Origin: Rhodoferax sp.
GTDB lineage: Bacteria; Pseudomonadota; Gammaproteobacteria; Burkholderiales; Burkholderiaceae_C
Length of the DNA: 34,110 nt
Assembly: GCA_026224975.1 (NCBI GenBank)
Contig: JAMFRW010000541.1
Location: forward strand, 1 to 34,110
Reading direction: 5' to 3'
Below the pieces are notes generated by a model. The model was not told the origin of the DNA and ran no database searches. It saw only the letters and a list, made by a program, of their open reading frames with translations. The position numbers were made by a program, and so were the translations under genes. Within the stretch, counting starts at the first letter, position 1; the number at the start of each line of letters is the position of its first letter. Shown here in pieces: positions 12,950 to 20,680 of the stretch.

Positions 12950-14431
12950 GTGAGCCTCTCGACAGGCCTTCCGACCGACACCTCCCGCGAGGAGCCCGAC
13001 CTCGGCGCGCTTTCGCGCTGGGCGCCGGAGTTGGCCCGGACCTTTGTCTCGCTCGCGAGCGATATCGCCCTCGTCATCGATGACAGCGGCGTGATCCGCA
13101 ACGTGGCCCAGGGCCGCGGCGAGCCGCTCGCACCATCTGCCTCCCAATGGGTCGGCCGCCCGTGGATCGACACGGTGAGCGGAGACACCCGGGGCAAGAT
13201 CGAGCTGCTGCTCAACGAAGTAGCCACCAGCGGCATCGCCCGCAAGCGCGAGGTCAACCATCTGCTCACCGGCGGCGCGAGCGTACCGGTCTCGTACACC
13301 GCTGTGCGCCTCGGCGAAAACGGGCCGGTGCTGGCCGTGGGGCGTGACCTACGGGCCATCGCGGCCATCCAGCAGCGCTTTCTCGAATCGCAGCAGGATC
13401 TGGAAAAAGGCTACTGGCGCGCACGCCAGGCCGAGTCGCGCTACCGGCTGTTGTTCCAGGTCGCGACCGATGCGGTGATGGTCGTGGATGCCGAGAACTG
13501 GCAGATTCTGGAAGCCAACCAGGCCGCCTCCCAACTCTTCGACATAGCGGCCGAGCAGTTGCTCGGCCGGCCGGCGAGCTTCGGCTTCGAGCGACATTCG
13601 CGCAGCGCGGTCGATGCGCTGCTGACCTCCGCGCGCGCGAGCGGCCAGTCGGGCGAGATTGCCGCGCGCCTGCTCGGCCGCGTCACGCCGGCCAGCGTGG
13701 CCGCCACGCCGTTCCGCACTGACGACGCGATGCGCCTGCTGGTGCGGGTGCGCGCCGTTGATTCGCCGCAATCGTCGAGTGACCTCAACGCCGCCCTGGC
13801 GCGGCTGGTCGATGGCACCAGCGATGGCGTGGTCGTCACCGATTCGAGTGGCCGCATCCTCGTGGCCAACCCGGCCTTTCTGGCGTTGGTGCACCTGGGC
13901 GCCGAGGCTGATGTGAAAGGCCGCGCCCTCGCCGATTGGCTGGGCGAAGACGATCCCGCCCTCGCCGCGATGCTGGCGCAGGTGCGCCACCACGGCTTGG
14001 CCCGGCGCCGCGAGGCGAGCGTGCGGCCTGCCCATGCGCCGGCCTGCCGGATCGAGATCTCGGCCGCGCTGCTCACCGAAGGCGATCAGGAGTGCATCGG
14101 CTTCACCATGCGGCGCGTGGCGCAAGTCTCTGTCGCCGCGGCGGGTTTGTCGGAAGAACTGCGCCTCAGCATAGAGCAGCTCGCCGATCAGCTCGGCGAT
14201 GCGACGCTCCCGCAGTTGCTGCGGGATGCCACCGCGCTGGCCGAGCGCTACTTCCTGCAACTGGCCGCAGACCGCGTCGCTGGCGACGATGCCGCTGCCG
14301 CCGAACTGCTCGGCGTGAGCCGCGACGGCCTGGCGCGGCGCCGCCGCAAACACGCGCCGGCGCTCTCGGGCGGCGGTATGAGTGGCGCAAGCGATTCAGA
14401 TTCTTCCACCACCTCGTCGCCAAAAAGTTAA
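12950..14431 (+). CDS. ppsR: Photosynthesis gene repressor PpsR/CrtJ
   Basis: PpsR (CrtJ) represses bch, crt and puc genes under aerobic or high-light conditions by binding TGT-N12-ACA operators. The 493-residue product has an N-terminal PAS-like domain (about 25-135) and a glutamine-rich helical linker (AIQQRFLESQQDLEKGY). Two further PAS domains follow, at about 165-280 and 285-395. The C-terminus is a Fis-type helix-turn-helix (AAAAELLGVSRDGLARRR). The start is GTG 12950 because AAGGAG at 12936-12941 is 8 bases away; the track's TTG at 12944 is too close. Only two cysteines occur, both in the last PAS domain. The redox-active cysteines known from Rhodobacter PpsR, one between PAS domains and one in the helix-turn-helix, are missing. 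bphP follows with no gap. Confidence 0.94.
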   Translation: MSLSTGLPTDTSREEPDLGALSRWAPELARTFVSLASDIALVIDDSGVIRNVAQGRGEPLAPSASQWVGRPWIDTVSGDTRGKIELLLNEVATSGIARKREVNHLLTGGASVPVSYTAVRLGENGPVLAVGRDLRAIAAIQQRFLESQQDLEKGYWRARQAESRYRLLFQVATDAVMVVDAENWQILEANQAASQLFDIAAEQLLGRPASFGFERHSRSAVDALLTSARASGQSGEIAARLLGRVTPASVAATPFRTDDAMRLLVRVRAVDSPQSSSDLNAALARLVDGTSDGVVVTDSSGRILVANPAFLALVHLGAEADVKGRALADWLGEDDPALAAMLAQVRHHGLARRREASVRPAHAPACRIEISAALLTEGDQECIGFTMRRVAQVSVAAAGLSEELRLSIEQLADQLGDATLPQLLRDATALAERYFLQLAADRVAGDDAAAAELLGVSRDGLARRRRKHAPALSGGGMSGASDSDSSTTSSPKS

Positions 14432-16636
14432 GTGCTCAGCAGCCCCGCATTCGGCAAGGCGGACCTGACCAACTGCGAGCGGGAGCTCATCCACCTCGCG
14501 GGATCGGTGCAGCCGCACGGTGTGTTGATCGCCTTGCGAGAGCCGCAGTTCCGCATCCTGCAACTGAGCGCCAATGCGGAGGCCCTGCTCGGCGCACCGG
14601 TCGAATCCCTGCTGCAGCAACCGGTGAGCGAGCTGGGCGGCGACCTCGAAGCCAACATCCGCCACGTGGCCGCGGCGGCCGACCTGACCGACCCGGCGCC
14701 GCTGCGGTGCAAGTTGCCCGTGCGTGGATCGACGCAGCTCTTCGAAGGCACCGTCCACCGCGTGGGCACCGATGTGCTGCTGGTCGAGATCGAACCGGTG
14801 GATGGAGCGGGCGCGGCCCATGCGCCGTTGGTCGACATCCCGAACGAGCAGTTGCTCGATCTGCTCAACGACGCGGTGCAACACTTCAGCGGTGCGTCGA
14901 CCATCGGCACGCTGGCCGATGCGGCGGTGCGCAGCTTTCGCGACATGTTCGGCTACGACCGTTGCATGGTCTACAAGTTCGACCCCGACGGCCACGGCAA
15001 GATCATCGCCGAGGCGCGCGACCCGCGGCTCGAATCGCTGCTCGGCCACCACTACCCGGCCTCCGACATTCCGCAGCGCGCGCGCGAGCTCTACATCCGC
15101 AACCGGCTGCGCGTGCTGGTCGATGTGCACTACGAACCCGCACCGCTGGTGCCGCGCCAATTGCCCGGCACAGACGAAGAGCTGGACATGTCGCTATGCC
15201 ACTTGCGCAGCATGAGCCCCCTGCACCTTCAGTACCTGAAGAACATGGGCGTGACGGCCACGCTGGTGGTCTCGCTGGCGCGCGAGGGCAAGCTCTGGGG
15301 GCTGATCGCCTGCCACCACTACAGCGCGCGCAACCTGCGCTTTGCGCTGCGCTCGGCCGCCGATCTGATGGCCGAAGTGGTGGCCACCCGCATCGCCGCC
15401 ATCGACAACTACGCGCATGCGCAAGTCGCGATGCAGGTGCGCCGCCTGGAGCAGCGGCTGGTGGAAGCCACCTCGACCGAAGGCGACTGGCGGCTGGCGC
15501 TCTTTCGCAATCCGCGCACGCTGTTGCAGCCGCTGGATGCCACCGCCGCCGCGCTGTTCTACGAAGGCGAGCTGCTCACCGCCGGCGAGACGCCTTCCAC
15601 GCCGGAGCTGCGCAACCTGATCCAGTGGATCGATAGCCAGCCCTTCGACGGTCTCTTCTCCTGCTCGGCCGTCGGGCGCGACAATCCGGCGCTCGATTCG
15701 CTCACGCCGACCGCCAGCGGCGTGCTCGCGGTGAAGCTCTCGGCCTCCAAGCCCGATTACCTGGTCTGGTTCCGCAAGGAGCAATTGCTCACCGTCACCT
15801 GGGCCGGCGACCCGACCAAGCCAGTGGTCGGCAACGACCCGATGGAACTCTCACCGCGGCGCTCGTTTGCCGCGTGGTCGGAGATCGTGCGCGGCACCGC
15901 GGTGCCGTGGTCACCGAGCGAGCTGGCGCTGGCGCGTGCCTTCGGCGATGCGCTGGTCGACATCATCGTGCAGATCAACGCGGTGCGGCTCCTGATCGCC
16001 GAGCACCAACTCGCGCAGATCCGCGAGACGGTCTCGGATTCGAAAGAGCCGGTCGTGATCGCCGATGCGCAGCACCGCGTGCTGTTCGCCAATGCGGCCT
16101 TCGCGCGGCTGGTACATCGCCCCGACACTGGCTCGACCGCGCTGCGCCACGTGGCCGATCTCTTCGCCGAACCCGCCTCCATGCACAAGGTGCTGGCCGG
16201 CCTGGCGCACGAACGGCGCGCCTGGCGCGGCGAACAAGCGCTGACGCTCTCCGGTGGCAACGCGCTGCCTGTCGCAGTGCGCGCCGAAGTCGTGCCGGCC
16301 CGCGATGGTTCGGTGCTCGGCTTCTTCTTCGTCTTCAATGACTTGACCGGCGTTCAACGCGCGGCCGAAGCCCGCCGCCACCTCGAACAGTCCTTGAACA
16401 GCGCGAATGCCGCAGACGGCATCAAGGGCGGCGTGACGCGCGATGGCATGCGCGCTTCGGAGCCCACCGAGCGCGGTGACCTGATGGGCGCCATCCTCGC
16501 CAACGCCAGCCTCGCCGCGATGGACATCGCCGACGGCAATACCGCGCCGACGGTCGCGCCCCTGCTCGAAGAACTCGAAGCCTCGACGCGGCGGGCGACG
16601 GAGCTGTACGGGCGCATTCGCACCTTCGGTGGCTGA
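14432..16636 (+). CDS. bphP: Bacteriophytochrome without a kinase domain
   Basis: This 734-residue protein is a biliverdin-binding photoreceptor. It has an N-terminal PAS domain with the chromophore-attaching Cys15 (DLTNCERE) and a GAF domain with PASDIP at 209-214 and the HLRSMSPLH helix. The PHY domain contains the tongue motif PRRSF, and a second PAS domain spans about 535-640. The last 75 residues (MGAILANASLAAMDIADG) look like a degenerate DHp helical pair with no phospho-acceptor histidine, and no ATPase domain follows. This matches the PpsR-linked bacteriophytochromes of Bradyrhizobium and Rhodopseudomonas, which relieve PpsR repression by protein contact. The start is a GTG immediately after the ppsR stop, so the two are almost certainly co-translated. 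Confidence 0.94.
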   Translation: MLSSPAFGKADLTNCERELIHLAGSVQPHGVLIALREPQFRILQLSANAEALLGAPVESLLQQPVSELGGDLEANIRHVAAAADLTDPAPLRCKLPVRGSTQLFEGTVHRVGTDVLLVEIEPVDGAGAAHAPLVDIPNEQLLDLLNDAVQHFSGASTIGTLADAAVRSFRDMFGYDRCMVYKFDPDGHGKIIAEARDPRLESLLGHHYPASDIPQRARELYIRNRLRVLVDVHYEPAPLVPRQLPGTDEELDMSLCHLRSMSPLHLQYLKNMGVTATLVVSLAREGKLWGLIACHHYSARNLRFALRSAADLMAEVVATRIAAIDNYAHAQVAMQVRRLEQRLVEATSTEGDWRLALFRNPRTLLQPLDATAAALFYEGELLTAGETPSTPELRNLIQWIDSQPFDGLFSCSAVGRDNPALDSLTPTASGVLAVKLSASKPDYLVWFRKEQLLTVTWAGDPTKPVVGNDPMELSPRRSFAAWSEIVRGTAVPWSPSELALARAFGDALVDIIVQINAVRLLIAEHQLAQIRETVSDSKEPVVIADAQHRVLFANAAFARLVHRPDTGSTALRHVADLFAEPASMHKVLAGLAHERRAWRGEQALTLSGGNALPVAVRAEVVPARDGSVLGFFFVFNDLTGVQRAAEARRHLEQSLNSANAADGIKGGVTRDGMRASEPTERGDLMGAILANASLAAMDIADGNTAPTVAPLLEELEASTRRATELYGRIRTFGG

Positions 16637-16678
16637 CCGAGGTCCAGCGCGCTCCCGTGGCATCGCCAGGGCAGGCTC

Positions 16679-18052
16679 TTACGGCAGGGCGGCTTCGGCC
16701 AAAGGCATGTCCGCCGGAACGGTTGCTTCGAATTCTTCGGTGGGTTGGACCCACACAGTCTGGCGACCCGCCAAACGCCGCGCAGAGTCGTCGTCGAACG
16801 CGGCCTTCAGCGGGCCGATGGCACCCGGGTCGTACACGTATTCGACGTTCATATCGCCGCTCAGGATGATCGCCACCGGCAGCGCGTCGGTCGCCTTCCG
16901 CGCTGCCAACTCGCGCGAGATGGCGGGCATCAGGTTGTCGTCGATCAGCCGGTCGATGGTGCGGGCGCCACCGTCGGGCGAGCGGCACTTGTCGGCGATC
17001 AGGTAGCGGAATTCTTCGGTGTGGTACAGCTCGATGCGCCAGTGGGTGCGCAGCCGCTCGGCCAGGCGCGCCAGCGCGAGGCCCGGGGTCTCCAACCGAG
17101 GCGCGTCGCCCGGCAGTTGGGAGACGTGGCGGCTGTCGTTGCTGGATGTCTTGACGCTTGTTTGCAGTGGAACGGCCGCGACAGAGCGCGTGAAGACGGG
17201 TTGGGTGTCGGTCGAGCGGCGCCGTGTGCTGGGCGAAATCCAGCCGCCCGTGCCGACCCAGGCCAGATCATGCGGCCAGCCCTCGGCTTCGACGCCCGCC
17301 GTGCCGCGCATGCACAGCGCGGCAGCCTCGAAGGCCCAGTCGGTGTTTGCTGCCATCGCAGCTTCGGCGCCGGCGCCTTGCGCATCGGCCGCAGCTTCGC
17401 GCAAGGCGGCGCAATAAGCCCCGATCGCGCGCCGGTCGCCATCCGCGCTCGGCTTTGTCAGCGCACCTTGCAGGATGCAAAGCGCGGGCGGCGCGTCGGC
17501 CCAACGCGGCGTGCCGTTGTGATCGGTGAGCGGCAGGTGCGCCAGGGCGGCCAGCAGCACGTCCATCCCCGCGCGTTCGAGTTGCGGCTGGACCAATGCG
17601 GGGATGCGGTCTTCCAGCCCGAAGAGGCGGCACAAGGCCAGCAGTTGCAGAAAGTCGCGGTAATGGCCAGCGTCCCGCAGATCGCCGGGCGCTTGCACGG
17701 TGGTCGAGGGGCTGCGGCGCGCAAATAGGCGGTCGAACAGCCAGCGCCAGAGGCCGTAAGCGCGGATCACCTCGTGCAGGTCGGCGCTCAACTGACACAG
17801 GCTCACGCCGGCCGTGTAGTCGAAGCGCCAGAGTGCCAAGCGGTGATGAAAGACCAACTCGGCGGCGTACACGCGCTGAACCGCGGCGGCCGCCGCTTCG
17901 GGCCCGATCAGCGGCATCTGCAGGCGCTCTTCCATTGTTTTCAGAACGCGCTGCTGCCGAAGACGGGCGGTGCGCTCATCGGACGGGCTGAGCCACGGAT
18001 CGCGTCGCGGCGCGTGGGCGGGCGATGAAACCAATGCATCGGTAGAGGACAT
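16679..18052 (-). CDS. PoNi-like immunity domain fused to a ClpV/TssH C-terminal segment
   Basis: The 457-residue product has two recognisable parts. Residues about 30-270 are helical and resemble DUF1910/DUF1911 (PoNi) immunity proteins. Evidence includes a Tyr-Ala-Gly helix (RFDYTAGVSLCQLSADL), a YRDFLQLLALCRLFG helix, and the late pattern WAFEAAALCMRG then WPHDLAWV. Residues about 325-412 resemble the small D2 domain ending ClpV/TssH ATPases of type VI secretion systems (FRYLIADKCRSPDGGAR, then TIDRLIDDNLMPAISREL), including the GAR sensor-2 arginine. Walker A and B motifs are absent. A low-complexity linker (about 275-322) joins the parts. I use ATG 18052, as the track start is a TTG. It converges with bphP, and no T6SS or effector gene is nearby. 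Function is unknown; neutralising a nuclease toxin is an inference from the first domain. Confidence 0.8.
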   Translation of the reverse strand: MSSTDALVSSPAHAPRRDPWLSPSDERTARLRQQRVLKTMEERLQMPLIGPEAAAAAVQRVYAAELVFHHRLALWRFDYTAGVSLCQLSADLHEVIRAYGLWRWLFDRLFARRSPSTTVQAPGDLRDAGHYRDFLQLLALCRLFGLEDRIPALVQPQLERAGMDVLLAALAHLPLTDHNGTPRWADAPPALCILQGALTKPSADGDRRAIGAYCAALREAAADAQGAGAEAAMAANTDWAFEAAALCMRGTAGVEAEGWPHDLAWVGTGGWISPSTRRRSTDTQPVFTRSVAAVPLQTSVKTSSNDSRHVSQLPGDAPRLETPGLALARLAERLRTHWRIELYHTEEFRYLIADKCRSPDGGARTIDRLIDDNLMPAISRELAARKATDALPVAIILSGDMNVEYVYDPGAIGPLKAAFDDDSARRLAGRQTVWVQPTEEFEATVPADMPLAEAALP

Positions 18053-18163
18053 ATCGTTTCTATCGTTTATGCGGATTTTTTCTTTATCGGCGAAAGGCCA
18101 GTCCACTGAACCGATCAATGGAGTGGAAAAGCGATGCCTTTGTCACTGTTCCTGCGGCTCATT

Positions 18164-18189
18164 CCCTCTCCCTTCCCTTTCCCTTTCCC
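18164..18189 (-). other. G-quadruplex motif (five GGG runs)
   Basis: On the minus strand this stretch reads as five GGG runs separated by loops of 3, 3, 2 and 3 purine bases, which satisfies the G3-N1-7 quadruplex rule with one spare run. It begins one base after the stop codon of the ferredoxin-like gene and lies upstream of the PoNi-ClpV gene on the same strand. It could form in the transcript and act as a 3' end stabiliser or attenuator. Confidence 0.6.
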
Positions 18190-18190
18190 T

Positions 18191-18514
18191 CTACCGCGTT
18201 GCGCCCGCGAGCAAAGGCAGCGTCGCTTCCACCTGAGCGATCGATTCGATCGCGCAGATCTGCGCGCCACTCCCGCCGCCCACAAACGCCACCGCCAGCG
18301 CACCTTTAGGGCACAGGCCGAGGCAGGTGGTGAGCGCGATGCGCGGCCGGGGCTTCAGGTCGCGCAGCGCTCGCCTCGCTTCCTGAACCACGGCCTTGGC
18401 CTTGAACCCGCGCGGGCCGTTGCTGCGCTTCTTGCACACGTTGCAGACCAGCAGCGCGGCGTTCCACGAGGGGCTTTCGAGCTTAGCCACCTTGGTGTTG
18501 GATTTGTCTTTCAT
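18191..18514 (-). CDS. Small Cys-rich protein, (2Fe-2S) ferredoxin-like (DUF1636-type)
   Basis: The 107-residue product has a Cys pattern CNVCKK (N-terminal) and CLGLCPKGAL (about 35 residues later). This is the arrangement of thioredoxin-fold [2Fe-2S] ferredoxins and DUF1636 proteins, which bind a cluster through four cysteines. I place the start at ATG 18514 (MKDKSNTKV); the track extends to 18586 without support. It is basic in its central helix (KAKAVVQEARRALRDLK) and has no signal peptide. It is divergent from the thioredoxin-fusion/selenoprotein operon 157 bases away, so a redox role linked to that locus is possible but only inferred. A G-quadruplex motif follows its stop codon. Confidence 0.7.
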   Translation of the reverse strand: MKDKSNTKVAKLESPSWNAALLVCNVCKKRSNGPRGFKAKAVVQEARRALRDLKPRPRIALTTCLGLCPKGALAVAFVGGGSGAQICAIESIAQVEATLPLLAGATR

Positions 18515-18671
18515 GCGTCGATGATGGCCGGCAGCCCGTGAATCGGCAGGGGCCCACGCCGTAACCCTGGCCGGCGCCACGGGCAAAGCCGCCTACGGTG
18601 AATACCCGAAGCACCCCGATTTGTCTCCATCGCGACATCGAAAGCGCCCGCGCAGATGACACGATCCACCC

Positions 18672-20117
18672 ATGAGTTCCCTGCCCGATGGCCTGATCGT
18701 CGTTGCCAAGCGCGAATGCCCGACCTGCACGCTGGTCGAGCCGCTGCTGCGCGAACTCGCGCAGGGCCGGTCGCCGTTGACGGTCTACGTGCAGGACGAC
18801 GCGGCCTACGCGGCCGATGTGGCCGATGTGGCCGGCATGGTGTTCGACGAAACGCTGGAGCATTCCTTCCGACTCGGCATCGAGTTCGTGCCGACACTGA
18901 TCCGCGTCGAAGGTGGCCGCGAGGTCGCGCGCACGCACGGCTGGCACCGCGGCGACTGGCAGGAGATCAGCGGCCAGCCGGAACTCGGCGTGGCGCTGCC
19001 GCCCTTGCGGCCCGGTTGCGGCTCGAAGACGCTGGACCCCGGCATTGCCGAAGAGCTGATCGTGCGCTTCGGCAACACCGGCCTGGCCTCACGCAACGTC
19101 GAGATCGGTGGCGGCGAAGACCTCATGGAAGCGTGTTTCGAACGCGGCTGGACGGATGGCCTGCCGGTCGTGCCGCCCACACCCGCGCGCGTGCTGCGCA
19201 TGCTGCAGGGCACGACGCGCGCGCCCGACGAGATCATCGGCATGGTGCCGCCCGATCTGGCGCCGTGCACCGTCGAGAAGGTCGCCATCAACGCGGTGAT
19301 GGCTGGCTGCAAGCCCGAGTATCTGCCGGTCGTTCTGGCTGCGGTCGAGGCCGCGTTGATCGACGAATTCGGCATGCACGGTGTGCTCTGCACCACCATG
19401 TTTGCCGGGCCTGTGGTGATCGTCAACGGGCCGATGGCCAAGCGCGTCGGCGTCAACTCCGGCGTGAACGCGCTGGGCCAGGGCCACCGCGCCAACGCGA
19501 CCATCGGGCGCGCGCTGCAGCTCGTCATCCGCAACGTGGGTGGCGGCCGGCCGGGCGAACTCGATCGCTCCACGCTCGGCACGCCGGGCAAGTACAGCTT
19601 CTGCTTTGCCGAAGCCGAAGACCCGGGATGGGAATCGCTTTCGGTCGAACGCGGCTTCGCGCGCGACGCGTCGGTGGTGACGCTCTTTGCCGGCGAAGGC
19701 GTGCAGGGCATCGTCGACCAGAAATCGCGCACGCCGGAGTCGCTGGTGCGCAGCTTCGCTGCCTGCCTGCGGGCCGTCGATCACCCCAAGCTCGCGATGG
19801 CCGGCGATGCGCTGCTGGTGGTTTCGCCCGAGCACAGCCGCGTGTTCATGGAAGCCGGTTGGTCCAAGGCGAGGCTGCGCGAGGAACTCGGCCAGTTGTT
19901 GCTGTCGCCGGCCGACGAGATGCTGGCCGGCGCCGGCGGCATCGCCGAAGGGCTGCCACTCGTCATGGCCGGAACGCAGGTGCCCAAGTTCAGGCCGGGC
20001 GGCCTCATCATCGTTCGCGCCGGCGGCACCGCCGGCCTGTTTTCGGCGGTCATCGCCGGCTGGGCGGCCTCCGGCCCCACCGGCTCGACCCCTGTTTCGA
20101 AGGAGATCACTGCATGA
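18672..20117 (+). CDS. Thioredoxin-domain fusion protein associated with the UGSC selenoprotein
   Basis: The 481-residue protein begins with a thioredoxin-like domain (about residues 5-105). This has a CPTC active site at residues 17-20 (KRECPTCTLVEPLLREL) and the cis-proline region as FVPTLIRVEGG. Residues about 135-475 are a conserved domain of unknown function with ERGWTDGLPVVPPT, GMVPPDLAPCTVEKVAINAV, MAGCKPEYLPVVLAAVEA and several cysteines. There is no signal peptide, so it is probably cytosolic. Its stop overlaps the selenoprotein start in ATGA, and selA-selB-selC follow, which implies one operon and a functional pair. A plausible inference is that the CPTC domain reduces the selenoprotein or a shared substrate. 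The larger domain's reaction is unknown to me. Confidence 0.85.
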   Translation: MSSLPDGLIVVAKRECPTCTLVEPLLRELAQGRSPLTVYVQDDAAYAADVADVAGMVFDETLEHSFRLGIEFVPTLIRVEGGREVARTHGWHRGDWQEISGQPELGVALPPLRPGCGSKTLDPGIAEELIVRFGNTGLASRNVEIGGGEDLMEACFERGWTDGLPVVPPTPARVLRMLQGTTRAPDEIIGMVPPDLAPCTVEKVAINAVMAGCKPEYLPVVLAAVEAALIDEFGMHGVLCTTMFAGPVVIVNGPMAKRVGVNSGVNALGQGHRANATIGRALQLVIRNVGGGRPGELDRSTLGTPGKYSFCFAEAEDPGWESLSVERGFARDASVVTLFAGEGVQGIVDQKSRTPESLVRSFAACLRAVDHPKLAMAGDALLVVSPEHSRVFMEAGWSKARLREELGQLLLSPADEMLAGAGGIAEGLPLVMAGTQVPKFRPGGLIIVRAGGTAGLFSAVIAGWAASGPTGSTPVSKEITA

Positions 20118-20641
20118 TCATGGAAACGCAAACCCTGCTCGACCCCACCTCGGAGCGCGCACCCGCCGCCCGGGCGCTGGCGGCGCGGCCGGCCTCGTTC
20201 GACGGAGCGACCGTCGGCATCCTCGACATCTCGAAGGCACGCGGCAACGTGTTCCTCGACCGCATCGCCGAGCGCCTCACCGAGCGCGGCATCGGCGTCA
20301 AGCGCTATCGCAAGCCGACCTTCACGCGCCCCGCGCCGGTGGCGCTGCGGCACCAGATCGCGGCGGAATGCCAGCTCGTCGTCGAAGGCCTGGCCGACTG
20401 AGGTTCCTGCACGTCGTGCTGTATGCATGACATCGTGGACCTCGAGGCGCGTGGCATTCCGGGAGTAGGTGTTGCCTCCAGCGAGTTCGTGGAAGCGGCT
20501 GCGATGCAGTCGAAAACGTTGGGTTTCGACCCGGCGATGGTGTTCGTCGCTCATCCGATCCAGGACCGGAGCGACGACGAGTTGCGCGCGCTCGCCGATG
20601 CGGCGTTGGAGGAGATCTTGCGGCGGCTTGTTTCTGACTGA
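20114..20641 (+). CDS. UGSC-family selenoprotein (in-frame UGA = Sec96)
   Basis: Two track ORFs in the same frame, ending at 20401 and starting at 20423, are halves of one 175-residue protein if TGA at 20399-20401 is read as selenocysteine. The junction then reads ...GLAD-U-G-S-C-TSCC, the signature of the UGSC protein family, in which the Sec/Cys-Gly-Ser-Cys motif defines the presumed active site. The second half (GIPGVGVASSEFVEAAAMQSKTLGF, and later MVFVAHPIQDR) is clearly conserved protein sequence rather than random read-through. GAAGGAG precedes the ATG at good distance, and the start overlaps the upstream gene. selA, selB and tRNA-Sec lie directly downstream. A selenol/thiol redox role is expected, but the substrate is unknown. 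Confidence 0.92.
20410..20437 (+). promoter_or_regulatory. Bacterial SECIS hairpin for the UGSC selenoprotein
   Basis: Downstream of the UGA (20399-20401), GUCGUGC (20413-20419) pairs with GCAUGAC (20425-20431) as a 7-bp stem with one G-U pair and a UGUAU loop. CAC (20410-20412) can extend it by pairing with GUG (20435-20437) past a three-base bulge. Counting the U of UGA as 1, the loop G and U are bases 23 and 24, the same positions as the key GU of the E. coli fdhF SECIS. A bulged U17 is not present. SelB should bind this loop. Confidence 0.75.
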
Positions 20642-20680
20642 GGGGCGCTGCGGCGCCACCGCCACGTGACGCCCGTCGAG

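Noticed and set aside
16637-16678. Terminator between bphP and the convergent PoNi-ClpV gene
   Set aside because: No stable stem with a T-tract is visible in either direction.
20114-20401. Reading this as a complete 95-residue gene, or as a nonsense-mutated pseudogene
   Set aside because: The frame continues with conserved sequence, the UGSC motif forms exactly at the UGA, and Sec machinery with a SECIS-like hairpin is adjacent.
20409-20419. Short hairpin GCAC-GTC-GTGC as the SECIS
   Set aside because: Its loop lies too near the UGA; the alternative 7-bp stem places GU at bases 23-24 and is preferred.
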